Position numbers and translations under genes: made by a program
Shown here: positions 42,336 to 53,450 of the stretch, piece by piece
How positions within the stretch are numbered: the stretch's first letter is position 1
How the letters are laid out: the number at the start of each line of letters is the position of its first letter
Assembly: GCF_900113695.1 (NCBI RefSeq)
Contig: NZ_FOQH01000012.1
Span: 62,001 to 126,000 of the forward strand
Direction of reading: 5' to 3'
Source: Albimonas pacifica
Lineage (GTDB): Bacteria; Pseudomonadota; Alphaproteobacteria; Rhodobacterales; Rhodobacteraceae
DNA length: 64,000 nucleotides
Notes under the pieces: generated by a model
What the model saw: only the letters and a program-made list of their open reading frames with translations
The model's database searches: none
Told to the model about the DNA's origin: nothing

Positions 42336-44726
42336 TCAGCTGAACTTCTTGTCCTGCGGGAAGCCGCGCGGGGCCATGCGGCCGGTTCCGGCGCGCGGGC
42401 CGGTCCATTCCTCGAGCTCGGGGTCGAGGACGGTGCGGGTACGCCCGCCGCCCATGGTCCACTGCAGGCCCTCGGCGCGGGTGAAGGTGCGCGCGTCCGA
42501 GAGGCCGCCGTCCTTGTACTTCTGCAGCCGCACGCCCTTGCCGCGGGCCATCTCCGGCAGCTCGGCCAGCGGGAACAGCAGCAGCTTGCGGTTGTCGCCG
42601 ACCACCGCGACCGTGTCGCCCGCGACGGGCGCGCAGACCAGCGCCTTGTGCGGGGCCTTGGCGTTCAGCGCCTGCTTGCCGGCGCGGGTCTGGGCCACGG
42701 CCTCGTCCTCGACCAGCACGAAGCCGTCGCCGGCGGTCGAGGCCAGCAGACGTCGCGCGCCGGGCTTGTGGGGGAAGAGGGCGATCATCTCGTCCTCGTT
42801 GGGAAGGTCCACCATCAGGCGCACCGGCTCGCCGGTGCCGCGCCCGCCGGGCAGCTTGTCGGCCGCCAGCGTGAAGAAGCGGCCCGAGGAGGAGAACAGC
42901 AGGATCTTGTCCGTCGTCTCCGCGTGGAACACGAAGCGGGGCCCGTCGCCGTCCTTGTACTTCACCTCGGCGTCCAGCGCCTGGTGGCCCTTCATCGCCC
43001 GGATCCAGCCCATGGCGGAGCAGATCACGGTGATCGGCTCGCGCTCGATCATCGCCTCGGCGGCCAGCACGTCGACCTGCGGCGCGTCGGCGAAGGCGGT
43101 GCGGCGGGCGCCGAGCGGATAGGGCTCGTAGCTCGCTTTCAGCGCATCCAGCGCCTCGGGGGTGAAGGCGCCCTTGAAGGCCTTGGGCGCCCCGTATTCG
43201 TCGCGGACCTTGCGCAGCTGGTCGGAGATCTGGGACCACTGGGCGTCCTCGGAGCCGAGCAGCTCCAGCAGGCCCTGGCGCTCCGCGTCCAGCGCGTCGC
43301 GCTCGTCGCGGATCTCCATCTCTTCCAGCCGGCGCAGGGAGCGCAGGCGCATGTTGAGGATGGCTTCGGCCTGCACCTCGGTCAGGTAGACGCCGGCCGC
43401 GGAGCCTTCAGGGTTCCAGGTCCAGTCGGCCTCGCGGATGAACCCCCACTTGGACCAGTCCTCGGCCATCAGCGCGGCCTTGGGCTCGTCCTCGTTGCGG
43501 ATGATCTCGATCACGCGGTCGAGGTTGAGGAAAGCCACGATGTAGCCGCCCAGCACCTCCAGCCGGCGCTCGATCCGCGAGAGGCGGTGGTTGGAGCGGC
43601 GGATCAGCACCTCGCGCCGGTGGTCGAGGAAGGCCCGCAGCACCTCGCGCAGGTCGCAGACTTTTGGAACCTTGCCGTCGATCAGCACGTTCATGTTCAG
43701 AGGGAACCGGGTCTCCAGGTCCGTCTGCTTGAACAGCGTCTCCATCAGCACCGCGGGATCGACGTTGCGCGAGCGGGGCTCGAGCACCACGCGCACGTCC
43801 TCGGCGCTCTCGTCGCGCACGTCGGCGAGGATCGGGATCTTGCGGGCGTTGATCAGGTCGGCGAGGCGCTCGATCAGGCGGGATTTCTGGACCTGGTAGG
43901 GGATCTCGTCGACGACGATCCGCCAGGTCCCGCGGCCCAGGTCCTCCACATGCCAGCGCGCGCGCAGGCGGAAGCCGCCGCGTCCCGTGCGATAGGCGTC
44001 GAGGATCGAGGCGCGGCTTTCGACCACCACGCCGCCCGTGGGGAAATCCGGCCCGGGCATCTTCTCGAGCAGGGTCTCGATCTCGGCGTTGGGGTGCTTG
44101 ATCAGGTGCAGCGCGGCGGACGCCACCTCGCCCGCGTTATGCGGCGGGATCGAGGTCGCCATGCCCACCGCGATGCCCGAGGCGCCGTTGGCCAGCAGGT
44201 TGGGGAAGGCGCCGGGCAGGACGACCGGCTCTTCTTCCTCGCCGTCGTAGGTCTGGCGGAGGTCGACGGCGTCCTCGTCCAGCCCCTCCATCATCAGGAC
44301 GGCGACGGAGGTCAGGCGGGATTCCGTGTAGCGCATCGCGGCGGCGCTATCGCCGTCGACGTTGCCGAAGTTCCCTTGCCCGTCCACCATCGGGTAGCGG
44401 ACGGCGAAAGTCTGGGCGAGGCGGACCAGCGCGTCGTAGACCGCGGTGTCGCCGTGCGGGTGGTATTTGCCGATCACGTCGCCGACGACGCGGGCGGATT
44501 TCTTGTAGCCCTGGTTGGGGTCCATCCTGAGCAGGCGCATGGCCCACAGGATGCGGCGGTGGACGGGCTTCATCCCGTCGCGCGCATCCGGCAGCGCGCG
44601 GTGCATGATGGTCGAGAGCGCATACTGAAGGTAGCGCTCGCCCAGGGCGCGGCGCAGCGGCTCGGCGCTGATTGCGCCGCCGCCGTCTCCGCCCCCGATG
44701 TCGTCGATGTCGATGTCGTCGGCCAT
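42336..44726 (-). CDS. parC: DNA topoisomerase IV subunit A
   Basis: 796 residues; breaks and reseals DNA to decatenate chromosomes, together with ParE. Winged-helix and tower domains: [38 protein letters not shown]. The catalytic Tyr is Tyr133 in [30 protein letters not shown] and [18 protein letters not shown] are standard. The C-terminal beta-pinwheel repeats are present. No ribosome site is visible before the ATG at 44726; the sequence just upstream is CACAACATAT. Confidence 0.96.
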   Translation of the reverse strand: MADDIDIDDIGGGDGGGAISAEPLRRALGERYLQYALSTIMHRALPDARDGMKPVHRRILWAMRLLRMDPNQGYKKSARVVGDVIGKYHPHGDTAVYDALVRLAQTFAVRYPMVDGQGNFGNVDGDSAAAMRYTESRLTSVAVLMMEGLDEDAVDLRQTYDGEEEEPVVLPGAFPNLLANGASGIAVGMATSIPPHNAGEVASAALHLIKHPNAEIETLLEKMPGPDFPTGGVVVESRASILDAYRTGRGGFRLRARWHVEDLGRGTWRIVVDEIPYQVQKSRLIERLADLINARKIPILADVRDESAEDVRVVLEPRSRNVDPAVLMETLFKQTDLETRFPLNMNVLIDGKVPKVCDLREVLRAFLDHRREVLIRRSNHRLSRIERRLEVLGGYIVAFLNLDRVIEIIRNEDEPKAALMAEDWSKWGFIREADWTWNPEGSAAGVYLTEVQAEAILNMRLRSLRRLEEMEIRDERDALDAERQGLLELLGSEDAQWSQISDQLRKVRDEYGAPKAFKGAFTPEALDALKASYEPYPLGARRTAFADAPQVDVLAAEAMIEREPITVICSAMGWIRAMKGHQALDAEVKYKDGDGPRFVFHAETTDKILLFSSSGRFFTLAADKLPGGRGTGEPVRLMVDLPNEDEMIALFPHKPGARRLLASTAGDGFVLVEDEAVAQTRAGKQALNAKAPHKALVCAPVAGDTVAVVGDNRKLLLFPLAELPEMARGKGVRLQKYKDGGLSDARTFTRAEGLQWTMGGGRTRTVLDPELEEWTGPRAGTGRMAPRGFPQDKKFS

Positions 44727-44875
44727 ATATGTTGTGTAGCTTGCCGGCGGCTGGCGCGTCCAGCGGACAGATGCGCGCGAGCCGGCCGAAGGGGCGTCGG
44801 GACCCGGGGCCTAAGCGCTCGCGCGGCCCGAGGCAACCCGCGGCGCGGCGGCGCCGGGTCCCGGGGGGCGCCGGA

Positions 44876-45505
44876 TCAGCCCGCGGCGGGGGCGTCGGCG
44901 GCGCGCTCGGCCGCGTCCAGCCCGCGGCGCATCAGCAGCCACTCGCGCCCCCAGGGGCGCCAGCCGAAGCCCTCGGCCTGCGGGGCGCTGGCGACCACCT
45001 CGAAGCCCAGCCGTTCATAGAGGCGCAGCGCCTCCGTGTTGCCGTCGTTGACGATCAGCGAGACGGCCGAGAGCCCCTCGGCCGAGGCGATGCGCACCGC
45101 CCCCGCCAGCAGCCGCCGCCCGTGCCCGTTCCCGCGACCGCGCAGGCTGGGCAGGACGGCGAGGTTGCGCACGTACCAGCAGTCGAGCGCCCGGTTCTGC
45201 AGCCCCTGGATCGCCGCGCGGATCGGCGGCAGCCCGTCGAGGGGCAGGGCCTCGCGCATCGGCTGGCCGGTCATCGAGGCGACGGCGCCCTGGCCCTCGT
45301 CGACCACCAGCGCGCCCGAGGCGATCTCGCCCAGCATCGCCGCAGCGCCCAGCGTCCACGCCTCGCCGCCCGGGCCGGCCTTGGCGGCCCACATGTGCCA
45401 GGGGATCCCGCAGCCCGCCTCGTTGGACAGCACCGCGAGGGTCATCGCGTCGGAGGGGCGGGCGAAGCGCAGCGGGGGCGCGAGGTCGAGGTCGAAGATC
45501 GGCAC
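44876..45505 (-). CDS. GNAT family N-acetyltransferase
   Basis: 209 residues, GTG start at 45505. Acetyl-CoA loop: LAVLPSLRGRGNGHGRRLLA (R/Q-x-x-G-x-G). C-terminal SLIVNDGNTEALRLYERLGF. The N-terminal GIPWHMWAAKAGPG appears in a subfamily of alphaproteobacterial GNATs. Substrate unknown. It follows gap and precedes parC on the minus strand. Confidence 0.85.
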   Translation of the reverse strand: MPIFDLDLAPPLRFARPSDAMTLAVLSNEAGCGIPWHMWAAKAGPGGEAWTLGAAAMLGEIASGALVVDEGQGAVASMTGQPMREALPLDGLPPIRAAIQGLQNRALDCWYVRNLAVLPSLRGRGNGHGRRLLAGAVRIASAEGLSAVSLIVNDGNTEALRLYERLGFEVVASAPQAEGFGWRPWGREWLLMRRGLDAAERAADAPAAG

Positions 45506-45573
45506 GGGCGGCAGGGTCCTGGATGGCGCGGCGGCGACGGGGCGCGGCCGCGCGCGCCGGCGCCCCCAATGCG

Positions 45574-45601
45574 GAGCGCCGGCCCCGAGGGGCCGGCGCT
45601 C
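45574..45601 (-). terminator. Hairpin after gap
   Basis: GAGCGCCGGCCCC / GGGGCCGGCGCTC 13-bp arms nearly touching, 62 bases beyond the gap stop. No T tract on either side. Confidence 0.5.
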
Positions 45602-45662
45602 GCCAAGCTCAGTATCCGCATCGCGACGGAAAATCCCGCCGCGACAGGCGCTTCCGCCCGGA

Positions 45663-46664
<1,002 letters not shown>

Positions 46665-46730
46665 GTTCCGATCTCCTCCTGGCGCTGTCGCGAGGCGGCG
46701 CGTTCCGGCCGCCATGTGATCCGCGGCCTG

Positions 46731-46736
46731 TATATA
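46731..46736 (-). promoter_or_regulatory. Candidate -10 element for gap
   Basis: TATATA in a GC-rich divergent region, 67 bases upstream of gap. A convincing -35 at the right spacing is missing on the minus strand (GGTTCC). The element could also serve the plus strand. Confidence 0.3.
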
Positions 46737-46902
46737 GGGGCGGAACGGCTGACGGAACCGTCGCGGGCGGGCCTTGACGCCGCGGTCGCGATCCGGCGGG
46801 CGATTAACCTGACGGTAGCTTCCGCAGGCGAAAAGTCCGCGCGCCGGGCGTGCGGTCCGGCCGCGCCCTTCCCGCCCGACGCGGGCTTTCCGGGAGATCA
46901 GA

Positions 46903-47517
46903 ATGAGCCCAGCCGCCCCCGCCACCCGCCCCCTCCGCCGCGTCGCCTCGGGCGCGGCGATCGCCGCGCTGGCGCTGCTGATGTCGGCCGAGGCCGCCTT
47001 CCCCGGCGCGTCGGAGTTCGACGCCCGCCTGCGCGCCATGGCGTCCGAGCGGCTCGCGGCCCTCGCGGCCGAGCCGCTGCTGGTGGAGGCCGTGGCGGCC
47101 CAGAACGCCGCCGGCAAGCCCGACCAGGCCCGGATCGACGCGCTCGACGCCGAATGGCGCGCGCAGGTCGGCGGCGCCGCCGCGCCGCTGGTCGAGCAGG
47201 TGTCGGGCAGGCCCGCCTCCGCCCGCCTGGTCGAGATCCGCGACGCCAGCCAGGGCCTGATCACCGAGGTGATCCTGATGGATCATGTCGGGCTGAACGT
47301 CGCGGTGTCCGAGCCGACCTCCGACTACTGGCAGGGGGACGAGGAGAAGTGGTCGCAGACCTACCTCGTCGGCCCCGGCGCCGTGCACGTCTCGGACGTC
47401 GAACTCGACGAGAGCACGCAGACCTACCAGTCCCAGGTCTCGCTGACCGTGGTCGACGCCGCCGGCGCCCCGGTGGGCGCGATCACCTTCGGGGTGAACG
47501 TCGAGTATCTCGACTAA
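46903..47517 (+). CDS. Exported PDC/Cache-like sensor domain protein
   Basis: 204 residues. A signal peptide ([20 protein letters not shown]) is followed by an alpha-helical start ([20 protein letters not shown]) and then a Cache/PDC-type fold: [40 protein letters not shown], and [20 protein letters not shown]. It has no transmembrane or signalling domain. The following gene is a chemoreceptor, 64 bases away. It may bind a ligand in the periplasm and present it to the receptor. Inference from position. Confidence 0.82.
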   Translation: MSPAAPATRPLRRVASGAAIAALALLMSAEAAFPGASEFDARLRAMASERLAALAAEPLLVEAVAAQNAAGKPDQARIDALDAEWRAQVGGAAAPLVEQVSGRPASARLVEIRDASQGLITEVILMDHVGLNVAVSEPTSDYWQGDEEKWSQTYLVGPGAVHVSDVELDESTQTYQSQVSLTVVDAAGAPVGAITFGVNVEYLD

Positions 47518-47581
47518 GCCCCGCCGACCCCTCGCCGGCGGCCGCCCGCCGCCGGCCGCTCCTGACCGCGGAGAACCCTCG

Positions 47582-49780
47582 ATGAGCCCGGCCGCCTCTT
47601 CTTCCGCCGCTCGCCCCGCCGCCGCCGGCGCGCCCGCATCCGGCCGGCCGCCCGCCCGCCTGGGGCTGCGCATCGCGCTGGCCGCGGCGCTGGCCGCGGG
47701 CCTGCTGACGGCGATCCTCTCGGGCTTCTCGGCCTGGCAGCAGGCGCGGCTGGGGCACTCGGTCTTCGCCTCGGGCGTCGCCCAGATCACCCAGCTCACC
47801 GCCTCCGGCCTCGGCGGCGCGGTGCGCTTCGGCAAGGGCGACATCATCGAGGCGGACCTCGTGCGGCTGGCGGAGGCGAACGGCCGCAACCTGGTCGGCG
47901 CCGCCGCCTACGGGGGCGACGCGGGCCTGCTCGCCTCCGCCGGCCAGCCGCCCGCGGGCGGCGAGGTCGACGCCGCCGTGCGCCAGGCCATCGCCTCGGG
48001 CCTCTCCTGGAGCTCGGCCGACGGGCTTCTGCAGGTCCGCCCCGTCGGCTTCGGCGCCGACCAGGAGACGGTGGGCGCCCTCGCCGTCGGCTGGAGCGCC
48101 GCGGCGATTTCCGAGCAGGTCGCCGCCGCCGCCTGGCGCAACGCGCTGCTGGGGCTTGCGATCGGGGGCGCGGTGGCGCTGGTCGCGCTCTGGGCCCTGC
48201 ACCGCAGCGTGGGCAAACCGCTGACCGCGATGGAGCGCGCCGTCACCCGCCTGCTGAACGGCGAGTCCGAGCGTGTGCCCGGCCAGCGCCGCCGCGACGA
48301 GATCGGGGCCCTGGCGCGCGCGATGACCGCGATCCATGCCAAGGGACTGGAGGCCACGCGCCTCAAGCAGGCCGTCGACAGCGCCCAGGTGCTGCTGATG
48401 GTGGCCGACGACGAGGACCGCATCACCTACGTCAGCCCCGGCCTGAAGACGGTGCTGAACCGGGTCGCCGGCGCCGTGCGCGAGCGGGTTCCAGGCTTCG
48501 ACGCCGAGAACCTGGAGGGCATGGATTTCAACGTTTTCCACGCCAGCCGCGCCCATCAGGCAGGGATGCTCAAGTCGCTGACCCGGACCATCGCGACCGA
48601 CATCCGCCTCGGCGAGCGTCGCCTCGGCCTGACCGTCAGCCCGATCCACGGCGCCGGCGGCAAGCGCCTGGGCACGGTGGTCGAATGGCTCGACCGGACC
48701 GAGGATCTGGCGCTGCTCGCCGACATCGACGCCGCCGCCGCGGCCGCCGCGCAGGGCGAGTTCGGCCGCCGGCTGAAGCTGGGCGCCGGCGCGGACGAGA
48801 ACCTCGACCGCGTCGCCGCCCAGGTGAACCGCATCTGCGAGACGATGGACGCCTTCCTGACCGACGTCGACCGCCCGGTCGCCGCGATGGCCGAGGGCGA
48901 CCTCTCCCACCGCGTGGGCGAGGACCACGCCGGCCGCTTCGGCCATGTCGCCGTCAGCCTCAACCGCACCATCGACCGGCTCGCCACGCTCGTCGGCGAC
49001 ATCAAGCAGGCCGAGGTGGCGATCCGCCGCTCGATCGAGCAGGTCTCCGGCGGCGCCCGCGACCTCTCCGGGCGGACCGAGGCGCAGGCGTCGGCCATCG
49101 AGGAGACCACGGCGACGGTCGAGGAGATCTCGGCCACCATCGCCACCAACGCCGACGGCGCCCGCGACGCCGCCGCCATGGCGCGCGAGGCCCGTGCCCG
49201 GGCCCAGCGCGGGCAGGCGGTGGTGGGCGACGCCGTCTCCTCGATGTCCGAGATCGAGGCGAGCTCCGGGCGCATCGGCGACATCACCGCCGTGATCGAC
49301 GGCATCGCCTTCCAGACCAACCTGCTGGCCCTGAACGCCGCCGTCGAGGCCGCTCGCGCCGGCGAGGCCGGCAAGGGCTTCGCCGTCGTCGCCTCCGAGG
49401 TCCGCACGCTCGCCCAGCGCTCGTCCGAGGCCGCGCGCGACATCAAGGAGCTGATCGCGGCCTCGGGCGCCAAGGTGGCCGACGGCGTGCGCCTGGTGAA
49501 CGCCACCGGCGAGGCGCTGGGCGGGCTGCTGGAGTCGATCTCCGGCATCGCCGGCTCGGTCGAGGACATCGCCCAGGCCAGCCAGGAGCAGGCGACGGGC
49601 ATGCAGGAGATCACCTCGGCGGTCACCCACATGGACGACGCCACCCAGCGCAACGCCGCGCTGGCCGAGGAATCCGCCCGCGCCGCCGCCGCCCTGCGGG
49701 CCGAGTCCGACTCGCTCGCCGAGCTCATCGGCTTCTTCCGCAACGCCGACGCCCGCGCCGCCGCCCACCGCGCCGCCTGA
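47582..49780 (+). CDS. Methyl-accepting chemotaxis protein
   Basis: 732 residues. First membrane helix about 28-48 ([20 protein letters not shown]), a periplasmic domain of about 125 residues, second helix about 180-205 ([20 protein letters not shown]). HAMP about 205-255 ([20 protein letters not shown]), a PAS-like region ([20 protein letters not shown]), and a second HAMP-like part near 430. The signalling hairpin is [20 protein letters not shown] (about 576) through [20 protein letters not shown]. The C-terminus lacks a CheR-binding pentapeptide. Paired with the exported Cache protein upstream. Confidence 0.94.
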   Translation: MSPAASSSAARPAAAGAPASGRPPARLGLRIALAAALAAGLLTAILSGFSAWQQARLGHSVFASGVAQITQLTASGLGGAVRFGKGDIIEADLVRLAEANGRNLVGAAAYGGDAGLLASAGQPPAGGEVDAAVRQAIASGLSWSSADGLLQVRPVGFGADQETVGALAVGWSAAAISEQVAAAAWRNALLGLAIGGAVALVALWALHRSVGKPLTAMERAVTRLLNGESERVPGQRRRDEIGALARAMTAIHAKGLEATRLKQAVDSAQVLLMVADDEDRITYVSPGLKTVLNRVAGAVRERVPGFDAENLEGMDFNVFHASRAHQAGMLKSLTRTIATDIRLGERRLGLTVSPIHGAGGKRLGTVVEWLDRTEDLALLADIDAAAAAAAQGEFGRRLKLGAGADENLDRVAAQVNRICETMDAFLTDVDRPVAAMAEGDLSHRVGEDHAGRFGHVAVSLNRTIDRLATLVGDIKQAEVAIRRSIEQVSGGARDLSGRTEAQASAIEETTATVEEISATIATNADGARDAAAMAREARARAQRGQAVVGDAVSSMSEIEASSGRIGDITAVIDGIAFQTNLLALNAAVEAARAGEAGKGFAVVASEVRTLAQRSSEAARDIKELIAASGAKVADGVRLVNATGEALGGLLESISGIAGSVEDIAQASQEQATGMQEITSAVTHMDDATQRNAALAEESARAAAALRAESDSLAELIGFFRNADARAAAHRAA

Positions 49781-50142
49781 CCTCCTGGCCGCGTTCCGCG
49801 CCCAGGCCGCCGGCCGCAAAGAACGGCGCCCTCCGAGCGATCGGAGGGCGCCTGTCGTTCTACAGTCGGCGGCGTAGGCCCGCGGCATCAGATCCGGGAG
49901 TTCCGCCGGTCGCGCAGGCCGCCCTTCGGGCGGCGATGGCCGGGCGAAGCCCGGCCTCCTCGCCGCCGGCCGAAGGCCGCCAGGCCAGCGGCGATCCAAG
50001 CGGGCCGCGACACGACCGGCGCCGCGGTCTCCCCTGTCCCGCGGTCTGGCCTGTCTTGCGGCCCGCCCGGTCTCGCGATCCGGGAGCGCGTCGCGGCGGC
50101 GCAGCGCGCTCCCGACGCGGTCCAGCCGGGCCGGTCGTCGGT
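49781..50142. other. Intergenic region between chemoreceptor and creatininase-like gene
   Basis: 362 bp between converging genes. It has the terminator at 49825-49852 and nothing else I can support. Confidence 0.5.
49825..49852. terminator. Terminator after the chemoreceptor gene
   Basis: GGCGCCCTCCGA / TCGGAGGGCGCC perfect 12-bp stem with a GCGA loop, flanked by AGAAC and GTTCT which can extend it. Confidence 0.7.
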
Positions 50143-50958
50143 TCAGGCGCCCGGCGGCGGATCGGCGAAGGCGGCGAAACTGTCGAGGTCGACCGCTTCC
50201 ACCTCGCGCAGCAGCTCGATGAAGCCCTTCGCCTGGTGCGCGGCGATGGCGGCGCCCTTGTCGGCGGTGGCGGCCGAGGCGTCGCCCACCGTCCCGTCCC
50301 GGTTGAGGTCCTTGGCGATCCAGCCGTAGGCGACCGAGCCCGTGGGCCGCAGCCAGCGGAAATTCCCCATGCCCTCGGCGGTCGAGCGGAAATCCTTCGC
50401 CTGCTCCATCCGCACCAGCTCCGGGCGGAAATGCAGCATCAGCGAGGTCTCGGCGTCGCCGCCGTGGATGCCGTAGGTCTTTTCGCGCTCGGACAGCATG
50501 CCCTCGGGGTGGCCGAAGGCGCCCCATTGGCAGCGCACCGCCAGCATCCCGGCGCGCACCCGCAGCTCGCGCGTCGCGATCGAGATCAGGTCCAGGTTGC
50601 CGCCGTGGGAGTTCACGATCACCAGCTTCCGGACGCCGGCGCGGGCCACCGAGAGGCCGATCTCGACCCAGGCGCGCAAGGCCGTCTCGGCGGTGAGGGT
50701 CAGCGTGCCGGGGGCGTGGAGGTGCTCGTTCGACTTGCCGACCGCCTGCACGGGCAGGATGCGGATGTCGAGGTCCTCGGGGAGCCGCGCGCAGACCTCG
50801 CGCAGCATGCCGAGGTTGATCTCGGTGTCGACGCCCACCGGCAGGTGGGGGCCGTGCTGCTCGATGGCGGCGGTGGGCAGGATGGCGATGGTCTTCGCCG
50901 GGTCGATGTCGACGTATTCGGTGGTCGAATAGTCCAGCCAGTGCAGGCGGCGCGTCAT
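50143..50958 (-). CDS. Creatininase family amidase
   Basis: 271 residues, metal-dependent amidohydrolase fold of creatininase (also MftE and ArfB). Metal ligands in LPTAAIEQHGPHLPVGVDTE (E, H, D), VNSHGGNLDLI (HGGN motif) and IHGGDAETSLML (Glu). It would open a cyclic amide or remove an acyl group. Last gene of the seven-gene operon that starts with the ABC binding protein at 57484; its start is 4 bases after the oxygenase stop. True substrate is unknown; creatinine itself is only one possibility. Confidence 0.9.
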   Translation of the reverse strand: MTRRLHWLDYSTTEYVDIDPAKTIAILPTAAIEQHGPHLPVGVDTEINLGMLREVCARLPEDLDIRILPVQAVGKSNEHLHAPGTLTLTAETALRAWVEIGLSVARAGVRKLVIVNSHGGNLDLISIATRELRVRAGMLAVRCQWGAFGHPEGMLSEREKTYGIHGGDAETSLMLHFRPELVRMEQAKDFRSTAEGMGNFRWLRPTGSVAYGWIAKDLNRDGTVGDASAATADKGAAIAAHQAKGFIELLREVEAVDLDSFAAFADPPPGA

Positions 50959-50962
50959 CCGC

Positions 50963-51919
50963 TCAGCTCCGATGCTTGTAGGTGGCGTTCAGGCGCTCGG
51001 CCAGGTGCTGCGCGCCGGTGGTGGGCGCGTGGCGGGCCGGGCGATCCGGGCCGGTGCAGGTGGGCAACGCGGCCACCTCCGCGTCCGGGTCGGGGTCGAG
51101 GAAGAAGGCGATCGAGAAGCGCTCGGCTTTCGGCGCCAGCACCCGGTGGGGCGTCGAGACGTAGACGTCGTTCGTCCATCGCTCGAGGCAGTCGCCGATG
51201 TTCACGACGAAAGCGCCGGGTACCGAGGGCACGTCCAGCCACTCGCCCGTCCCCCGCAGCGCGCGGGGCTGCACCTGCAGGCCCGCCACGCCGTCGGTCG
51301 CCAGCAGGGTCACCGAGCCGTAGTCGGAATGGGCGCCTGCCCCGATGCCCTCGCCGCCGGCGGGGTAGCGCAGCAGACGAAGGGTCGCCAGCGGGGCCTG
51401 GAACTTGTCGACGAACCAGTCTTCGGGAAGGCCGAGGTCGATCGCAAAAGCCTCGTGCAGCTCGGCCCCGAGGCGCAGGCAGGCGTCGTACCAGCCCAGG
51501 CACTCGGCCTTGAAGGTGGGCTCGCCCGCGGGCCACAGGTTCACGCCCCGGAACGGCTTGCCGGCGACGACCTCGGGGTGGTCCGCGCCAAGGTCGAGGC
51601 CGACGTTGAACGCCTCCTTGGCGTCGGCGACGCCGGAGGCGGGGTCCAGCGCCTCGACCTGCTGGGCGACGTAGCCGCGGTTGTGGGGGCTGTTGGCGAT
51701 CGCCACCGCCTCCTTCGCCTCGGCGGGCAGGGCGAAGAAATCGCGGGCGACGGTGAACATCGCCGTGCGCTGGGCGTCGAGGATGCCGGTGTTCTTCAGC
51801 AGGAAGAAGCCGGTGTCGCGGCAGGCGCGGCCCAGTTCCCCGGCGAAACCCGCGCGGGCGGCGGCGTCCCCCTCGCGGAAGCGCGAGAAATCCAGGACCG
51901 GAATGTCGAAGTCGCTCAT
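50963..51919 (-). CDS. 2-oxoglutarate/Fe(II) oxygenase, isopenicillin N synthase family
   Basis: 318 residues. DIOX N-terminal domain (IPVLDFSRFREGDAAARAGF) and the jelly-roll with the iron triad H197-x-D199 ... H258 (AGAHSDYGSVTLLAT and VYVSTPHRVLAPKAE), plus R267-x-S269 for 2-oxoglutarate. It should hydroxylate or demethylate a small molecule. GGGAGGG precedes the ATG. A 124-bp gap separates it from the FAD oxidase gene, the largest gap in this operon. Confidence 0.9.
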   Translation of the reverse strand: MSDFDIPVLDFSRFREGDAAARAGFAGELGRACRDTGFFLLKNTGILDAQRTAMFTVARDFFALPAEAKEAVAIANSPHNRGYVAQQVEALDPASGVADAKEAFNVGLDLGADHPEVVAGKPFRGVNLWPAGEPTFKAECLGWYDACLRLGAELHEAFAIDLGLPEDWFVDKFQAPLATLRLLRYPAGGEGIGAGAHSDYGSVTLLATDGVAGLQVQPRALRGTGEWLDVPSVPGAFVVNIGDCLERWTNDVYVSTPHRVLAPKAERFSIAFFLDPDPDAEVAALPTCTGPDRPARHAPTTGAQHLAERLNATYKHRS

Positions 51920-52043
51920 CGGGTTCCCTCCCCCTATCGCGCGGGGGCTGCCGCGGGAGACGTCGGCCCCCCGGCGCCCCGGTCACGAGCCGCGGGGGCG
52001 GGGCCGCGCCGCCGGGCGCAGCCTCGACCCGCGGCGCCCGGCG

Positions 52044-53450
52044 TCAGCCGGGCTTCCGCATGCCGGCGTAGTCGTAGACGGTCCTGTAGTCGAAGTCAGG
52101 CCGGTCCCAGGTGATCATCTTGCCCGGGTTCAGCAGGCCCTTGGGGTCCGCCTCGCGCTTGAACTGAAGCTGGCGGTCGTCGGCCGCCTGGCGGCCGCCC
52201 TCCTCCAGCGTGTAGCGGTGCGGGTTGAAGATCCAGATGCCGAGGTCCTCGTGGATCTTCACGATCTCCTCCAGCCGCTCGTCGGTGGTGTAGCGCACCA
52301 CGGGCAGGCCGGCGAAGCTCAGCTTGCCGTTCATCCGGATGCCCTCGAGGTGCTGGACCACCTCGTCCCCGAAGGTCTCGCGCAGCAGCTTCACCTGCTC
52401 CAGCGCGCCGGGCTGGGTGTAGCGGGCCTGCAGGTAGGTGATCGAGGGATCGACGCGCAGGCCGCGCAGGGTAGTGTGGTTCCACGCATACTCGTAGGCG
52501 ACGCCGAAAGCCTTCTTCTCCTCGGGCGTCACCTTGTCGGAGCGGTAGATGATCTCCGCCGACTTGGTGCGCGCCGTGAAGGTCATGAAGGCGTCCATGG
52601 CGTGGGGCGCGACCATCACGATCACCACCGACTGCTCGCGCCGGATCCGGTTCTTGATCCGCAGGAAGTAGTCGTGGGGCAGGGGGGCGTCGATCGGGGT
52701 GATCAGCTTGGTGAGGATGCCGTCCTGGTTGCCCAGGTCCTCGGCCCAGGCCGCGCCCTCCATGAAGTCGTCGAAGCCGACCAGCACGTCGACCCAGTCG
52801 TAGGCGGGGGCGAGCGGCAGCTCGATCTCGGTGATGATGCCGTTGGTGCCGTAGGCGTGGGAGACGCGGTGCAGCTCCTCGCCGGTGAATTCCAGGACGC
52901 GGGGCTCGGCCTCCATCGTCACGACGCGCAGGCGGATGATGTTGCCGAGATCGCGAAGCTGGCCCCAGCGGACCGAGCCGACGCCGCCCGAGCCGCCGGC
53001 GATGAAGCCGCCGACCGTCGCCGTGGCGTAGGTCGAGGAGAACATGCGGATCTCCTGACCGGACTTCTCGATGATCTCCTGGTCCATCTCGCGCAGGATC
53101 GCGCCGGGCTGCACGATCACGCGGCCGGGCTGGATGTCGACCACCTTGTTCATGTGGCGCATGTGCAGAACGCAGCCGCCCGAGAGCGGGATCGCCTGGC
53201 CGTAGTTGCCGGTGCCGGCGCCGCGGGTGGTGACCGGCACGTCGTGCTCGTAGCAGGTCTTGAGGACCTCGATCACCTCGGCCTCGGACTTCGGCGCGAC
53301 CACGAAGTCGCCGACCAGGTGGTCGAGGCGGGATTTCAGGATCGGCGAATACCAGAAGAAGTCCCGGCTCTTGGCCTTCACCGAGGCCGGCTTCTCGTCG
53401 AGGTCCAGGTGCGCCAGGGCCTCTTTCGCGGCGAGGACGTTGGGGGTCAT
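52044..53450 (-). CDS. FAD-linked oxidase, GlcD/VAO family
   Basis: 468 residues. FAD_binding_4 domain about 45-190: VPVTTRGAGTGNYGQAIPLS, GGVGSVRWGQLRDLGNIIRL and YGTNGIITEIELPL. The C-terminal part has VDPSITYLQARYTQPGALEQ and the final LLNPGKMITWDRPDFD typical of GlcD/lactate-type flavoproteins. It probably oxidises a hydroxyl or amine group of a small acid. Overlaps the amidohydrolase stop (ATGA), so translation is coupled. Confidence 0.9.
   Translation of the reverse strand: MTPNVLAAKEALAHLDLDEKPASVKAKSRDFFWYSPILKSRLDHLVGDFVVAPKSEAEVIEVLKTCYEHDVPVTTRGAGTGNYGQAIPLSGGCVLHMRHMNKVVDIQPGRVIVQPGAILREMDQEIIEKSGQEIRMFSSTYATATVGGFIAGGSGGVGSVRWGQLRDLGNIIRLRVVTMEAEPRVLEFTGEELHRVSHAYGTNGIITEIELPLAPAYDWVDVLVGFDDFMEGAAWAEDLGNQDGILTKLITPIDAPLPHDYFLRIKNRIRREQSVVIVMVAPHAMDAFMTFTARTKSAEIIYRSDKVTPEEKKAFGVAYEYAWNHTTLRGLRVDPSITYLQARYTQPGALEQVKLLRETFGDEVVQHLEGIRMNGKLSFAGLPVVRYTTDERLEEIVKIHEDLGIWIFNPHRYTLEEGGRQAADDRQLQFKREADPKGLLNPGKMITWDRPDFDYRTVYDYAGMRKPG

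Noticed and set aside
47483-50527. A 1014-codon antisense frame over the chemoreceptor gene
   Set aside because: Shadow of the coding strand; no domain or start signal.
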